Assembly (NCBI GenBank): GCA_009929055.1
Contig: SABI01000052.1
Coordinates: 1-12,178, forward strand
From: Spirochaetia bacterium
Lineage (GTDB): Bacteria > Spirochaetota > Spirochaetia > Sphaerochaetales > Sphaerochaetaceae
Reading direction: 5' to 3'
Length of the DNA stretch: 12,178 nt
Below are positions 1 to 8,600 of this stretch, piece by piece; the stretch's first letter is position 1, and every line of letters begins with the position of its first letter. The notes under the pieces were generated by a model, which worked only from the letters and a program-made list of their open reading frames with translations, did not search any database and was not told where the DNA came from. Position numbers and translations under genes: made by a program.

Positions 1-96
1 CCCTATTTTATTAGAGAAGTTAGAAGTGATATGAACAGTTGGGATCTTGGATTGCTCCTCGTTGATGGAACTCCTGTTCTACCCACTCTTCCCTAA
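1..96 (+). CDS. 3' end of an unidentified upstream gene (partial)
   Basis: Frame 1 is open from the first base of the window to a TAA at 94-96, giving 31 residues that end in LLLVDGTPVLPTLP. The other two forward frames hit stops within about 35 bases. The stop lies 34 bases before the TolC-family start at 131, which would fit an operon with that gene. I do not recognise the family from so short a tail, and an open frame of 31 codons at a window edge can occur by chance. Because the outer-membrane gene has no partner in the window, the upstream gene could be part of another export system, but nothing visible shows this. Confidence 0.4.
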   Translation, partial: PYFIREVRSDMNSWDLGLLLVDGTPVLPTLP

Positions 97-130
97 TAGA
101 TTAAATCATACGACTAACAATAAGGTAATT

Positions 131-1522
131 ATGAAAAAATTAGTACTATATATCATTCTATTCACTACTCTTTTCCCCCTCACTGCAAGCTCTTTTATTG
201 TCACAAAAGAGGCTCTTGAAAGTGCTTTAGTGATGAATAATAGTGAAATTATTACTCTGCAGCAGCAACTTATTAAGGGAGAACTAGAAGAGAAAAAGGC
301 TAAGATGAGCCGCTATGGGACTCTTGAAGCCTCAGTTGGCTATAGTTATATGGCAAATCCCCCTATTGGCCCTATCACAACCAGTACAGACACCATCTTC
401 TCACAGCTCACTCTCCCAGCAGGTTTTACTTTAGGGGAAAACCAATACATCACATTATATGACGGGATGGAAAATACCCTCTTTAATAGTGAGCTCACCT
501 ATACCCTTCCCCTTTTTACTTGGGGAAAGATTAATGCATCCGTAGAGATGTATAGTAGTTTGAAAAAAGTATATGAACAGCAGCTCATTGAAAAAAGGGG
601 TGCTATGAATAGTGAAATAGCATCCCTCATCTCTAGTCTTCACCACATGCAAAATATTGTTAATTACCTGAAAGAAGAGAAAAAGATTGCCGATAAGATT
701 CTTACTATTGCTTATGATTCATTTAATGTAGGAATGATTACTTCTCTTGATTACAAAGAGAACCAAATAGAATTTTTTGCCCTTGATGAAACACTCATTA
801 ATACAACATACCAAAGAGATGAGCTGATTCAAAAGCTAGAGAAACTAAGCGGCGTAACTGATCTTGATGAAGCGATTATCCATGATGATATAAAAATGGG
901 TGAAATTACTTCTTTTGTAAAACGACCTTTAGAAGAATTAATTGAGATGGGAAATAGGGCATTCATGCCTATTATAAGTGGATTAGAGAATGCTGAGAGC
1001 GCCTCTTTAGCTGTATATGATATTGCAAAAGGAAATCTTTATGGAAAACCTGATTTTGCCCTTGAACTCTCCCTTGGCTATGGTGGCTCTCGGGTTCCTT
1101 TCATTGAAAAAGATTGGTTTGGCCAAGATGATTATACTTTCAACATAAGTGTTGGGATGAAAAGCACCCTCTTTGATGGAGGAAAAGCTATAACCGAAGC
1201 TAAAAAGGCTCAAAGTGATATCATCACTCAGAGGGCAAAAACAAGTGAAGCTAAGAGAAACATAGCCATTGAAATAGAAAAATATAGAAACGAAATAGTC
1301 ACTCATCAACAACTCTTATCAATACTCTCTCAAAAGATATCTATACTCGAAGAAAAAACTCTCCTTATTGAGAAAGAGGTGGAACAAGGTCTTTCGGGGG
1401 AAATTAAACTACTGACTCATCAATTAGATCTACGAAACGAACTCATAAAAAAAGAACAAATCCTTTTAAAGATTAAAATTGCTTATATTAGCCTACTGCA
1501 TATAACAACCGTTGAATTGTGA
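131..1522 (+). CDS. TolC-family outer-membrane efflux protein
   Basis: Predicted 463-residue outer-membrane channel subunit of the TolC/OEP family; such proteins trimerise into a beta barrel with a long periplasmic alpha-helical tunnel that docks with an adaptor and an inner-membrane pump. The N-terminus MKKLVLYIILFTTLFPLTASS is a clear Sec signal peptide. The mature part shows two related halves: long charged helices, then amphipathic strands, including YTLPLFTWGK in the first half and the family-typical LFDGGK in the second, followed by a Glu/Lys-rich coiled coil. The start at 131 is chosen because AAGG lies 6 bases before it and the signal peptide begins there. The in-frame ATG at 47 would add 28 non-signal-like residues and overlap the upstream open frame. 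No adaptor or transporter follows; the next gene is catalase with its own promoter, so any partner would be encoded upstream or elsewhere. It is shorter than, and clearly different from, the second TolC-type protein of this window. Confidence 0.87.
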   Translation: MKKLVLYIILFTTLFPLTASSFIVTKEALESALVMNNSEIITLQQQLIKGELEEKKAKMSRYGTLEASVGYSYMANPPIGPITTSTDTIFSQLTLPAGFTLGENQYITLYDGMENTLFNSELTYTLPLFTWGKINASVEMYSSLKKVYEQQLIEKRGAMNSEIASLISSLHHMQNIVNYLKEEKKIADKILTIAYDSFNVGMITSLDYKENQIEFFALDETLINTTYQRDELIQKLEKLSGVTDLDEAIIHDDIKMGEITSFVKRPLEELIEMGNRAFMPIISGLENAESASLAVYDIAKGNLYGKPDFALELSLGYGGSRVPFIEKDWFGQDDYTFNISVGMKSTLFDGGKAITEAKKAQSDIITQRAKTSEAKRNIAIEIEKYRNEIVTHQQLLSILSQKISILEEKTLLIEKEVEQGLSGEIKLLTHQLDLRNELIKKEQILLKIKIAYISLLHITTVEL

Positions 1523-1558
1523 ATAATTGCACCATATAATAAACATAAGACATACTTA

Positions 1559-1587
1559 TTGACACAATTGATAATGATTACTATTAT
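1559..1587 (+). promoter_or_regulatory. Catalase promoter, sigma70-type
   Basis: A perfect -35 TTGACA (1559-1564) is followed after exactly 17 bases by a -10 TATTAT (1582-1587, 5 of 6 to consensus). Transcription should start near 1594, giving a leader of about 24 bases that carries the Shine-Dalgarno AAGGAGG (1606-1612), 5 bases before the catalase ATG. It faces only the catalase gene, so catalase can be transcribed independently of the outer-membrane gene before it. Confidence 0.75.
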
Positions 1588-1588
1588 T
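1569..1588 (+). promoter_or_regulatory. Fur/PerR-type operator over the catalase promoter
   Basis: GATAATGATTACTATTATT (1570-1588) matches the classical 19-bp Fur box GATAATGATWATCATTATC at 16 of 19 positions. The 15-mer at 1569-1583, TGATAATGATTACTA, fits the 7-1-7 symmetry of Fur-family boxes and 11 of 14 defined positions of the Bacillus PerR box. It fills the 3' part of the promoter spacer and covers the -10, where a bound repressor would block RNA polymerase. Because the regulated gene is a catalase, PerR (peroxide-sensing, Fur family) is the likelier regulator; Fur itself or Zur cannot be excluded from the site alone. Confidence 0.6.
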
Positions 1589-1617
1589 AAGTATTAATTA
1601 TTCATAAGGAGGAACTT

Positions 1618-3132
1618 ATGGCAGACAAAAAGGAAGATGGAAGAGACTCAACTCAAAAAAAACCTCTCACTAGTGTGAGTGGACGTCCTATTGCACACAA
1701 TGAAAATATTCAAACAGCAGGAGTTCGTGGTGGTGTGATGCTACAGGATACCTGGTACTTAGAAAAGATGAGTCACTTTGACCGGGAAGTGATACCAGAA
1801 AGGCGAATGCATGCTAAAGGCTCTGGTGCCTTTGGAACCTTTAAAGTTACCCACGATATCACAAAGTGGACAAAAGCTTCAGTATTTAGTGAAATAGGGA
1901 AAGAGACTGAAATGTTTATCCGATTTAGTACTGTTGCAGGAGAGAGGGGAGCAGCTGATGCTGAAAGGGACATTAGAGGCTTTGCAATGAAGTTTTATAC
2001 TGATGAAGGAAACTGGGACTTAGTGGGAAACAATACCCCTGTATTCTTCTTTAGAGACCCTATGCTCTTTCCAGATCTTAATCATGCAGTAAAGAGAGAT
2101 CCAAAAACCAATATGAGGAGTGCACAGAACAACTGGGATTTTTGGTCTATGCTTCCAGAAGCACTCCATCAAGTGACTATCACAATGGGAGATAGAGGTA
2201 TTCCCCTTAGCTACCGTCATATGAATGGATATGGGTCACATACCTACTCCTTCATAAATGATAAAAACGAACGAGTATGGGTTAAATTTACCTTAAAAAC
2301 TCAACAAGGAATAAAATTTCTTACCGATAGTGAGGCAGAAGAGGTGGTGGCAAAAGATAGAGAATCTAATCAAAAAGATCTATTTGAAGCAATCGCTCAC
2401 AAAGATTACCCAAGATGGACTATGTATGTTCAAATTATGAGTGAACAAGAGGCTAAAGAACATCCTCATAACCCATTTGATTTAACAAAAGTGTGGTACC
2501 ATAAAGATTATCCATTACATGAAGTAGGATATATTGAATTAAACAGAAATCCAGAAAACTATTTTTCAGATGTTGAACAAGCTGCTTTCAACCCTGCTAA
2601 TATTGTTCCAGGAGTAGGCTACTCTCCCGACAGAATGCTACAAGGACGATTGTTCTCCTATGGTGATGCGCAGCGCTACCGACTTGGGGTGAACCATTAC
2701 CAGATTCCTGTGAATAAGAGTAAAGTAGAAACTAACCATTTCCATCGTGATGGTGCGATGAGGGTAGATGGAAACTATAGTGGAACAGTTCATTATAACC
2801 CCAACTCATATGGAATGTGGAAAGATCAAAACTCCCTTAGTGAACCTCCTTATGATGGAAAAGGTCCAGCTGACCACTATGATTTCAGACTTGATGATGA
2901 TGTATACTATGAACAAGTAGGAAAGCTCTTTAACATTATGAGTAAGGATGAAAAGCAAAGGCTCTTTGAGAATACTGCTCGAAATATGGAAGGAACAACT
3001 CTTCTTGTACAAAAAAGACATATTCGCCACGCTTATCTAGCTGATTCCAAATATGGAGAAGGGCTAGCAAAAGCTTTAGGAGTCGATATTAAAGAAGTAG
3101 ACATGAATGACACCTATGGTGCTAGGGGTTAA
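1618..3132 (+). CDS. katA: Heme catalase (monofunctional, small-subunit type)
   Basis: Predicted 504-residue catalase that dismutates hydrogen peroxide to water and oxygen in the cytoplasm; the family forms heme-b tetramers. The length fits the small-subunit group (about 480-510). Active-site elements are all present: the distal His65 in ERRMHAKGSGAFG, the distal Asn138 in DLVGNNTPVFFFRDP, the RFSTV segment at about 102-106, and the proximal heme ligand Tyr348 with Arg344 in RLFSYGDAQRYRLG. The spacings His65-Asn138 (73) and Arg344-Tyr348 (4) equal those in bovine catalase (His74/Asn147, Arg353/Tyr357). The start has AAGGAGG 5 bases upstream. There is no signal peptide, so it is cytoplasmic. 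It stands alone between its own promoter with a Fur/PerR-type box and a terminator hairpin. No inactivating change is visible. The gene indicates an organism that tolerates or meets oxygen. Confidence 0.97.
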   Translation: MADKKEDGRDSTQKKPLTSVSGRPIAHNENIQTAGVRGGVMLQDTWYLEKMSHFDREVIPERRMHAKGSGAFGTFKVTHDITKWTKASVFSEIGKETEMFIRFSTVAGERGAADAERDIRGFAMKFYTDEGNWDLVGNNTPVFFFRDPMLFPDLNHAVKRDPKTNMRSAQNNWDFWSMLPEALHQVTITMGDRGIPLSYRHMNGYGSHTYSFINDKNERVWVKFTLKTQQGIKFLTDSEAEEVVAKDRESNQKDLFEAIAHKDYPRWTMYVQIMSEQEAKEHPHNPFDLTKVWYHKDYPLHEVGYIELNRNPENYFSDVEQAAFNPANIVPGVGYSPDRMLQGRLFSYGDAQRYRLGVNHYQIPVNKSKVETNHFHRDGAMRVDGNYSGTVHYNPNSYGMWKDQNSLSEPPYDGKGPADHYDFRLDDDVYYEQVGKLFNIMSKDEKQRLFENTARNMEGTTLLVQKRHIRHAYLADSKYGEGLAKALGVDIKEVDMNDTYGARG

Positions 3133-3149
3133 AGAATTACTAATTTTAC

Positions 3150-3176
3150 AACACAACCTGCGCTGTGGGTTGTGTT
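3150..3176 (+). terminator. Terminator hairpin after catalase
   Basis: AACACAACC (3150-3158) pairs perfectly with GGTTGTGTT (3168-3176) across a 9-base loop, 17 bases after the catalase stop. The stem is followed by ATTTCTTTCC, a moderately T-rich tail, so this looks like an intrinsic terminator of medium strength. Confidence 0.7.
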
Positions 3177-3233
3177 ATTTCTTTCCATTAAAATTAATTA
3201 TATATATCAATCCTTACATATAAAGTTAACATT

Positions 3234-3259
3234 TGTTATCTTTTGTTTGACAGATAACA
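3234..3259. promoter_or_regulatory. Inverted repeat flanking the -35 of the lipoprotein promoter
   Basis: TGTTATC (3234-3240) and GATAACA (3253-3259) are perfect 7-base inverted arms 12 bases apart. The -35 TTGACA lies at the end of the spacer, directly against the right arm. The position and symmetry suggest an operator for a dimeric transcription factor. I do not recognise the motif as belonging to a specific family, and AT-rich DNA can give such arms by chance. Confidence 0.4.
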
Positions 3260-3275
3260 CACCAACCTCTATGAT
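3247..3275 (+). promoter_or_regulatory. Promoter of the lipoprotein gene, sigma70-type
   Basis: TTGACA (3247-3252) and TATGAT (3270-3275) are separated by 17 bases, a near-consensus promoter. The predicted start near 3282 would leave about 30 bases of leader containing GGAGGG (3301-3306) before the lipoprotein start codon. Confidence 0.65.
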
Positions 3276-3311
3276 TTACCTATAAACAAAGAATCGATAT
3301 GGAGGGTTATG

Positions 3312-3962
3312 ATGAAAAAGAAACTTACTGTGGGTATTGTTATATTTGTTGCTGTACTACTTTTAAGTAGTTGCATGTCCCTATTTACTGCCTTGACAGT
3401 AGAGGAACCCATGAATGCAGATAGTTCTATGCTTGTTGTAGAGCTTGGCAACGATGGGAGTTATTTAGTGAATAACAACTACACAGGATGGGCTCCAATA
3501 ATTAAAGATTCTTCTGGTGCAATTGTTCCTATGCAGATGATTAATGCAATATCGGATGCTAAAACTATCTATGTAGCACCAAATATTGCCCCTGGTGAAT
3601 ATGTGATGACAGCAATACGGCACGTGTATACTGATTATGGATTAGTAACTTCATCCGATTATGCTAATTACGAGCCTTATGTAAAAACTTCATACCAAGT
3701 TCAACAAGACTTCCCATTAGATAAAAGCGTTAAAGTAACAGTTACCCCTAAAAAGATGGTAACTCTTGGCTATTATGATATTGCTTATGAGCATAATGGT
3801 GGTGGTTTTGCTGCTAAAGATGATAGATGGAAAGTCCTCCCATCAACAGTAAACATTACAAGTGAGCCAAATAATAAGAATATTTTAAGAGTTATAAAGG
3901 GTTCTCTTAATTCTACAACATGGAAGTTGTGGAACGAAAGAAACCCAGAACTTCCTTTATAA
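3312..3962 (+). CDS. Putative lipoprotein of unknown function
   Basis: Predicted 216-residue membrane-anchored lipoprotein. The N-terminus has two or three lysines, a hydrophobic stretch (about residues 5-18) and a good lipobox LSSC with the lipidated cysteine at residue 21, followed by MSLFTAL. The mature part is rich in Val, Thr, Tyr and Asn with few charged helices, which looks like an extracytoplasmic beta-sandwich; a segment APGEYVMTAIRHVYTDYG resembles strands of Ig-like or surface lipoprotein domains. I do not recognise a named family. Two ATG codons abut at 3309 and 3312; the second is preferred because GGAGG (3301-3305) is then 6 bases away instead of 3. The gene is a single transcription unit with its own promoter and a hairpin after the stop, convergent with the efflux operon. 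Confidence 0.75.
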   Translation: MKKKLTVGIVIFVAVLLLSSCMSLFTALTVEEPMNADSSMLVVELGNDGSYLVNNNYTGWAPIIKDSSGAIVPMQMINAISDAKTIYVAPNIAPGEYVMTAIRHVYTDYGLVTSSDYANYEPYVKTSYQVQQDFPLDKSVKVTVTPKKMVTLGYYDIAYEHNGGGFAAKDDRWKVLPSTVNITSEPNNKNILRVIKGSLNSTTWKLWNERNPELPL

Positions 3963-3976
3963 GAAGATAACTAATA

Positions 3977-4002
3977 ATGGGTGAGTCTTTCGACCCACCC
4001 AT
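3977..4002. terminator. Hairpin between convergent genes, possibly a bidirectional terminator
   Basis: ATGGGTG (3977-3983) pairs with CACCCAT (3996-4002); inside, after one mismatch, GTC (3985-3987) pairs with GAC (3992-3994) around the tetraloop TTTC. It lies 14 bases after the lipoprotein stop and 44 bases beyond the stop of the convergent efflux operon, the only strong hairpin between them. The T tail is poor on both strands: eight T residues on the + strand come only at 4020-4027. It may therefore act as a weak terminator or as an mRNA 3'-end protecting structure for either transcript. Confidence 0.6.
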
Positions 4003-4046
4003 AATATAAAGTGCTATACTTTTTTTTGCTCTTTTATCTTTTATAA

Positions 4047-5660
4047 TTATTTAATCATCTGCTCTAATGAAACTTTTATCTCATACACTTTTCTTATTGA
4101 AGAAAGGAGAGAGAATGCTGATTTATACATCCCTAAATCAGCTCTTTTTATCTTTTCATTATTCGACAATCCGACTTCTGCTTGAATCTTTTCTATCTCA
4201 ACTTGTTCACGTGCTAGATAGTAGGCAGTAGTGTTAATCTTCACCTTTTCAAGTGATAAATTAATAGCAGATTGCATAGACCTAATCTTCTCAACAACGC
4301 TCTTTCTTGCTTCTTCTAGTGAAATCTCTCCTTGGAGCAACTGCTCTTTAGCAAGGGCTTTTGTTGATTTAGACAAACTTCTTGATAAATCACTTGCAAT
4401 TACTGAAACAGAGACACTCACGTTATTTTTTGTACTCGATTGAAATATATCCGAAAAGGATTCTGTAAAAGAAGCGCCAGGAGTAGAATTAGTAACAAAT
4501 GGGGAGTAGTTCATAGAAATATTAATAATAGGAGCATCTGCTGGATTACCCAAAGCTATCTGGAGCTGGGCATCTTTTAGACTACTGTTCGCACTAAGAT
4601 AATCAGCATCATGAGTTAAAGCTTTTTGAAAGATTGCATCATTGGAGATAAGCTTATTTCCACTATAAGAGGCAACAAAAGCAATATCATCATAACTTAT
4701 CTTAGGTAAGGTGAAACTTCCATTTCTCTCTTCAAGACCAAGCTCTTTAATGCTAGAGGCAAGTGTAGCAATTTGATTATCTAGGTCACTAAGTTGAACG
4801 AGGAGTTGTTGATACCCATTCTTTTGAACCAATAGTTGATTCTCACTAATGAGGCCAAAATCCAAGTCATCTTTAGCATTTTCTAATGCCCTTTCATTAA
4901 GAATAGCTTCTTGCATCAAGAGCCATCTCCCCTCTTTTAGTCCTTGATAGGTATGAATGAGAGAAAGTGCAGTAAGGCTTAAGGCATCACTTGTTGTCTC
5001 TTTAGCCATCAAAGCATTCTCTTTTTGTTCAATTTGTCTTTCTAGAAGAGTAGAAGCGTAGGAGAAATCTATGATCTTATTGTTAATAAATAGGGGCTGA
5101 GAGAAAGAAAGAGTTGCTGAAGGACTTTGTTTCCATGCCCATGGAGATGCGGCAAAACTCCTATAGGAGGCGCTATGTGAAAGGGTGAGGTCTACTGTCC
5201 CAGCGGTAGGGAGTTGTTGCTTTATTCCACCAGAAAGGCCAAAGGTGTGGGAAGTAATGGTTGCTGTTGTTGGAGGACTTCCAGACTGGGAAGTATTCTC
5301 TATAAAGCTGTATAAAGGAATTTGTGGAGTGTTTACAAAGGAGAATTTTGGAAATCTTTCTCTTTTTAGCTTATCGAGCTGAATATCTTGTATACGAACC
5401 ACAGATTCTAAAGACTTAATTGCAGTAGAATTTGAGGTTACTTTTTCTCCAATGTCTTGAAAATTGGTTACTAAAGGGGTGTACCACGATGAAAGAAACT
5501 CTTGAATCTCTTCTTTGTCTAATAATGTTTGATTATTCACATCAAGGGGAACTATTTCATTTACGTTAGGATAGGAAGCAGCTAAAAGAGGCGTCCCTAT
5601 TAAGGTTAAGAGAAATAAGATGATGTGTATTATGTGTTTTTTATGTGTTACATGTTTCAT
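4047..5660 (-). CDS. TolC-family outer-membrane channel of the RND pump
   Basis: Predicted 537-residue outer-membrane efflux channel, third gene of the adaptor-RND-channel operon. It has an unusually His/Lys-rich signal-peptide n-region (MKHVTHKKH), a hydrophobic core IIHIILFLLTLIGTPLL, and probable cleavage near LAA-S. The cleavage region lacks a cysteine, so this is not a lipidated OprM-type protein. The rest alternates long helices with amphipathic strands in two halves: strands such as GTVDLTLSHSASYRSF and SATLSFSQPLF, then helices such as ISENQLLVQKNGYQQLLVQL in the first half and ISLEEARKSVVEKIRSMQSA in the second. Its ATG overlaps the RND stop as ATGA (5657-5660), with a GGAAG Shine-Dalgarno inside the end of the RND gene, so translation is probably coupled to give matched amounts. 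It should form the outer-membrane exit for the RND pump. Confidence 0.88.
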   Translation of the reverse strand: MKHVTHKKHIIHIILFLLTLIGTPLLAASYPNVNEIVPLDVNNQTLLDKEEIQEFLSSWYTPLVTNFQDIGEKVTSNSTAIKSLESVVRIQDIQLDKLKRERFPKFSFVNTPQIPLYSFIENTSQSGSPPTTATITSHTFGLSGGIKQQLPTAGTVDLTLSHSASYRSFAASPWAWKQSPSATLSFSQPLFINNKIIDFSYASTLLERQIEQKENALMAKETTSDALSLTALSLIHTYQGLKEGRWLLMQEAILNERALENAKDDLDFGLISENQLLVQKNGYQQLLVQLSDLDNQIATLASSIKELGLEERNGSFTLPKISYDDIAFVASYSGNKLISNDAIFQKALTHDADYLSANSSLKDAQLQIALGNPADAPIINISMNYSPFVTNSTPGASFTESFSDIFQSSTKNNVSVSVSVIASDLSRSLSKSTKALAKEQLLQGEISLEEARKSVVEKIRSMQSAINLSLEKVKINTTAYYLAREQVEIEKIQAEVGLSNNEKIKRADLGMYKSAFSLLSSIRKVYEIKVSLEQMIK

Positions 5661-8600
5661 ACTGCACTTCCTTTTGGCTGTTTTACCTTCTTGTCATATA
5701 AAAGGCCAAAGAAGAGGGGAATAATAAAGAGGGCACTCATTGTACTAAAGATAAGACCAAACATTATGGTGCTTGCCATAGGGCCCCATACAACAGAAGA
5801 GCCACCAATACCAATTGCGGTAGGGAGTAGTCCTCCTATCGTTGTAAGACTTGTAAGGAGTATCGGTCTAATTCTTTTTCCTGCAGCTTCAAATATTGCA
5901 TCTTTTACCTTAACTCCTGAATCACTTAATTCGTTAATAAAGCTAATTAATACAATAGCATCATTTACTGCAATTCCGGCGAGGGCAACCCCTGCATAGA
6001 TGACTGTCGTTGAAAAGGGGGTTCCTGAGAAAAAGAGGTAGAGTATTACTCCAACAAACGCAAAAGGAATCGATAAGAGAATGAGGAGAGGTTGTGAATA
6101 ACTATTAAACTGCGCACCAAGGATGAGATAAATTAAGAAGAGTCCTAAGAGGAAGACTCTTAAAATATCTAATAGAAGGGTAGAGAATTCGGCAAAGTCT
6201 CCCCCTGCAGAGAAAGTTATATCTTCGTATCTATTACTGAGAGTTGAATTCCAATAGCTTGTGACCATCTCATCTATTAAACTCGTTTGTACCCCAGGAG
6301 CCGTATCAGCTGAAACTCCAATTTCTCTATTCCCTTCTACTCTTTTAATAGAGCCAAAAGAAGAAGAGAGCTCAATAGAAGCAACAGAACTAAAGGGAAC
6401 AAGCCTTCCATCTGTCGTTGGAATGAGGGACTGTTCAAGGTCTGCATATTTAGCTGTTCCGTTATAGTCAGTTCTCACTACGATAGGAACCTCATTATTG
6501 TCTTCAAAGTAGGTTCCTATAGTAACTCCTTCAAACCGGCTTCTTACAAAACTTCCTAGAGTTGAAACACTTATACCTAAGGCACTAGCCCTCTCTTTAT
6601 TAAGACGAATTCTTAATTCAGGAGAACCTTTTTGGTAATCACTTTCAACTGTGTTGAGTGTCTCAATTGTGTTAAGGTAGTTCTTTAAGTCTTCAGAAGC
6701 TGCGATGAGTTCACTATAGTTATCACCACTAAGTTTATAGCCAATGGGGGCTGAAGAGGGGGGCCCATTTTGTGCTTTTCGGTAGAATACTTGATCTGCT
6801 CCAGCTATATAGTAGGTCTCTTTTTTTATCTCTTCGATAATTTCATCTATACTTCGTATTCTCCCTTCATCAGCTTCGTATAAATCTACGGTAATCTTAG
6901 CTAAATTAGAGGCACTTCCTGTGGAAAAACCAGCAGAAGAGCCAACAGAGCTGCTAATAGAGACTATTTCCCCTTTCCCAATTTTAGAGAGTAAGACTTC
7001 TTCAAATTGTCTCACGACTTTATCTGTTGAAGAAATTGAAGAGCCTATAGGAGTAGCAATATCTATTGTAAAATAGCTAAAGTCTTCTGCACTAAAGAGG
7101 TCTGTATTGAGTGTTGAGATAAGAGAAAAAGCACCAACAATTACGACAACAGCTAAGAGCAACATAGTTTTCTTAAAACGATAAAGCCCTTTAAGGAGTT
7201 TTTGATATCCACTTTGCACTCCGTTAAACCACTGCCCAGGCTGTCTCTTTCTCTTTTTCATCTTTGCTTCGCCCCTCTTTCCCCACTCAGCAAAGTGGCT
7301 TGGAAGGATTATGAGAGCTTCAGCTGTACTAACAATAAGGGCAATGGTGACAGTAAGAGGAATAACTCGTAAGAATTTTCCTATTGTCCCTGGGATTATC
7401 ATAAGAGGAAGGAAGGCGGCAACAGTAGTCCCTGTCGCTGCAATAATAGGCCATACAACCTGATCTGTTCCAATAATTGCTGCTTGATGTCTATCATATC
7501 CTTCTAAGCGCAATCTATAAGAGTTTTCTATAACGACAATTGCATGGTCAACAATGAGCCCTAGAACGAGAACTAACCCGAAAAGAGTATTTGTGTTCAC
7601 CGTTTCTCCTAATAGGTCGAGAATAATAAAGGTGAGGGCAAAAGCAATCGGAATACCTAAAGCCGTCATAATCGCATTTCTAAAGCCAATGAATAGCCAT
7701 AATATAAAAACGAGGATGACCAATCCTAAGAGGGCATTGGTAGTAAGTACTGATAAAGAAGAGGCTATTTGTACGGTAGAGTCATTAAATAAAGTAATTT
7801 CTGAACCATTAGTGAACATCTGTTGACCTTTTTCTACAATAGCTTTTGTCCCTTCTACGACCGAAACACTACTCCCTCTTGGTACTTTTGTAACAGTAAG
7901 AGAGACTGAAGTTTGTCCATTAAAACGGGAAATTGAAGAATCTGGGTCAAAGCCGTTCACTACAGAGGCAACATCACTTACCCTTATAGTCCCGTTTCCT
8001 GTTGAAGAGCGTCTGACGATAACATCTGAAAAGTCTTCTATGCTGTTAATTGAACCAAGAGTTCTCAACAAGTATTCTCTACTACCTGTGTTAAGTGTTC
8101 CACCTGGAATAACTCTATTCTCTTCTTGAATTGCTCGAGTTATCTCATTAATAGATAATCCTAAAGCAGCAACGCGAGAAGGATCAAGGTTGATAAGAAT
8201 TTGACGCTCAGGAAGTCCTACGATATCGACATCAGCCACATCGCGCACCCTTAAAATAGCATCTCTTAAATAACTCGATTCTTCTTGAAGTTGAGAGTAA
8301 GGGACATTTCCACTTACAATTACTTCAATTACAGGAAGGAAGTCTGCTGAAGAAAAATCATCAACTATAGGAGAGAGAGTTCCATCAGGAAGTTTCACCT
8401 GATTGAATCGAGTTTGAGCATCTTGATAAAGAGTTTGAAATTCTTGATTAGAAATACCATCATCAAACTCTACCCTAACTACAGATAACCCTTCACTTGT
8501 TGTTGATGAAATTTTCTTCAATTTGTTCATCCCAGTAAAGGCATTTTCTACAGGAACAGTAACAGAAGACTCAAGGTCTTCTGCACTCGCTCCTGGATAG

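Noticed and set aside
47..130. Upstream in-frame ATG as start of the first TolC-family gene
   Set aside because: It would add 28 residues unlike a signal peptide, overlap the open frame ending at 96, and lacks the good ribosome-site spacing seen at 131.
5625..5999. 124-codon + strand frame antisense to the RND 3' end
   Set aside because: The opposite strand encodes conserved RND helices at the same place; no ribosome site or recognisable protein.
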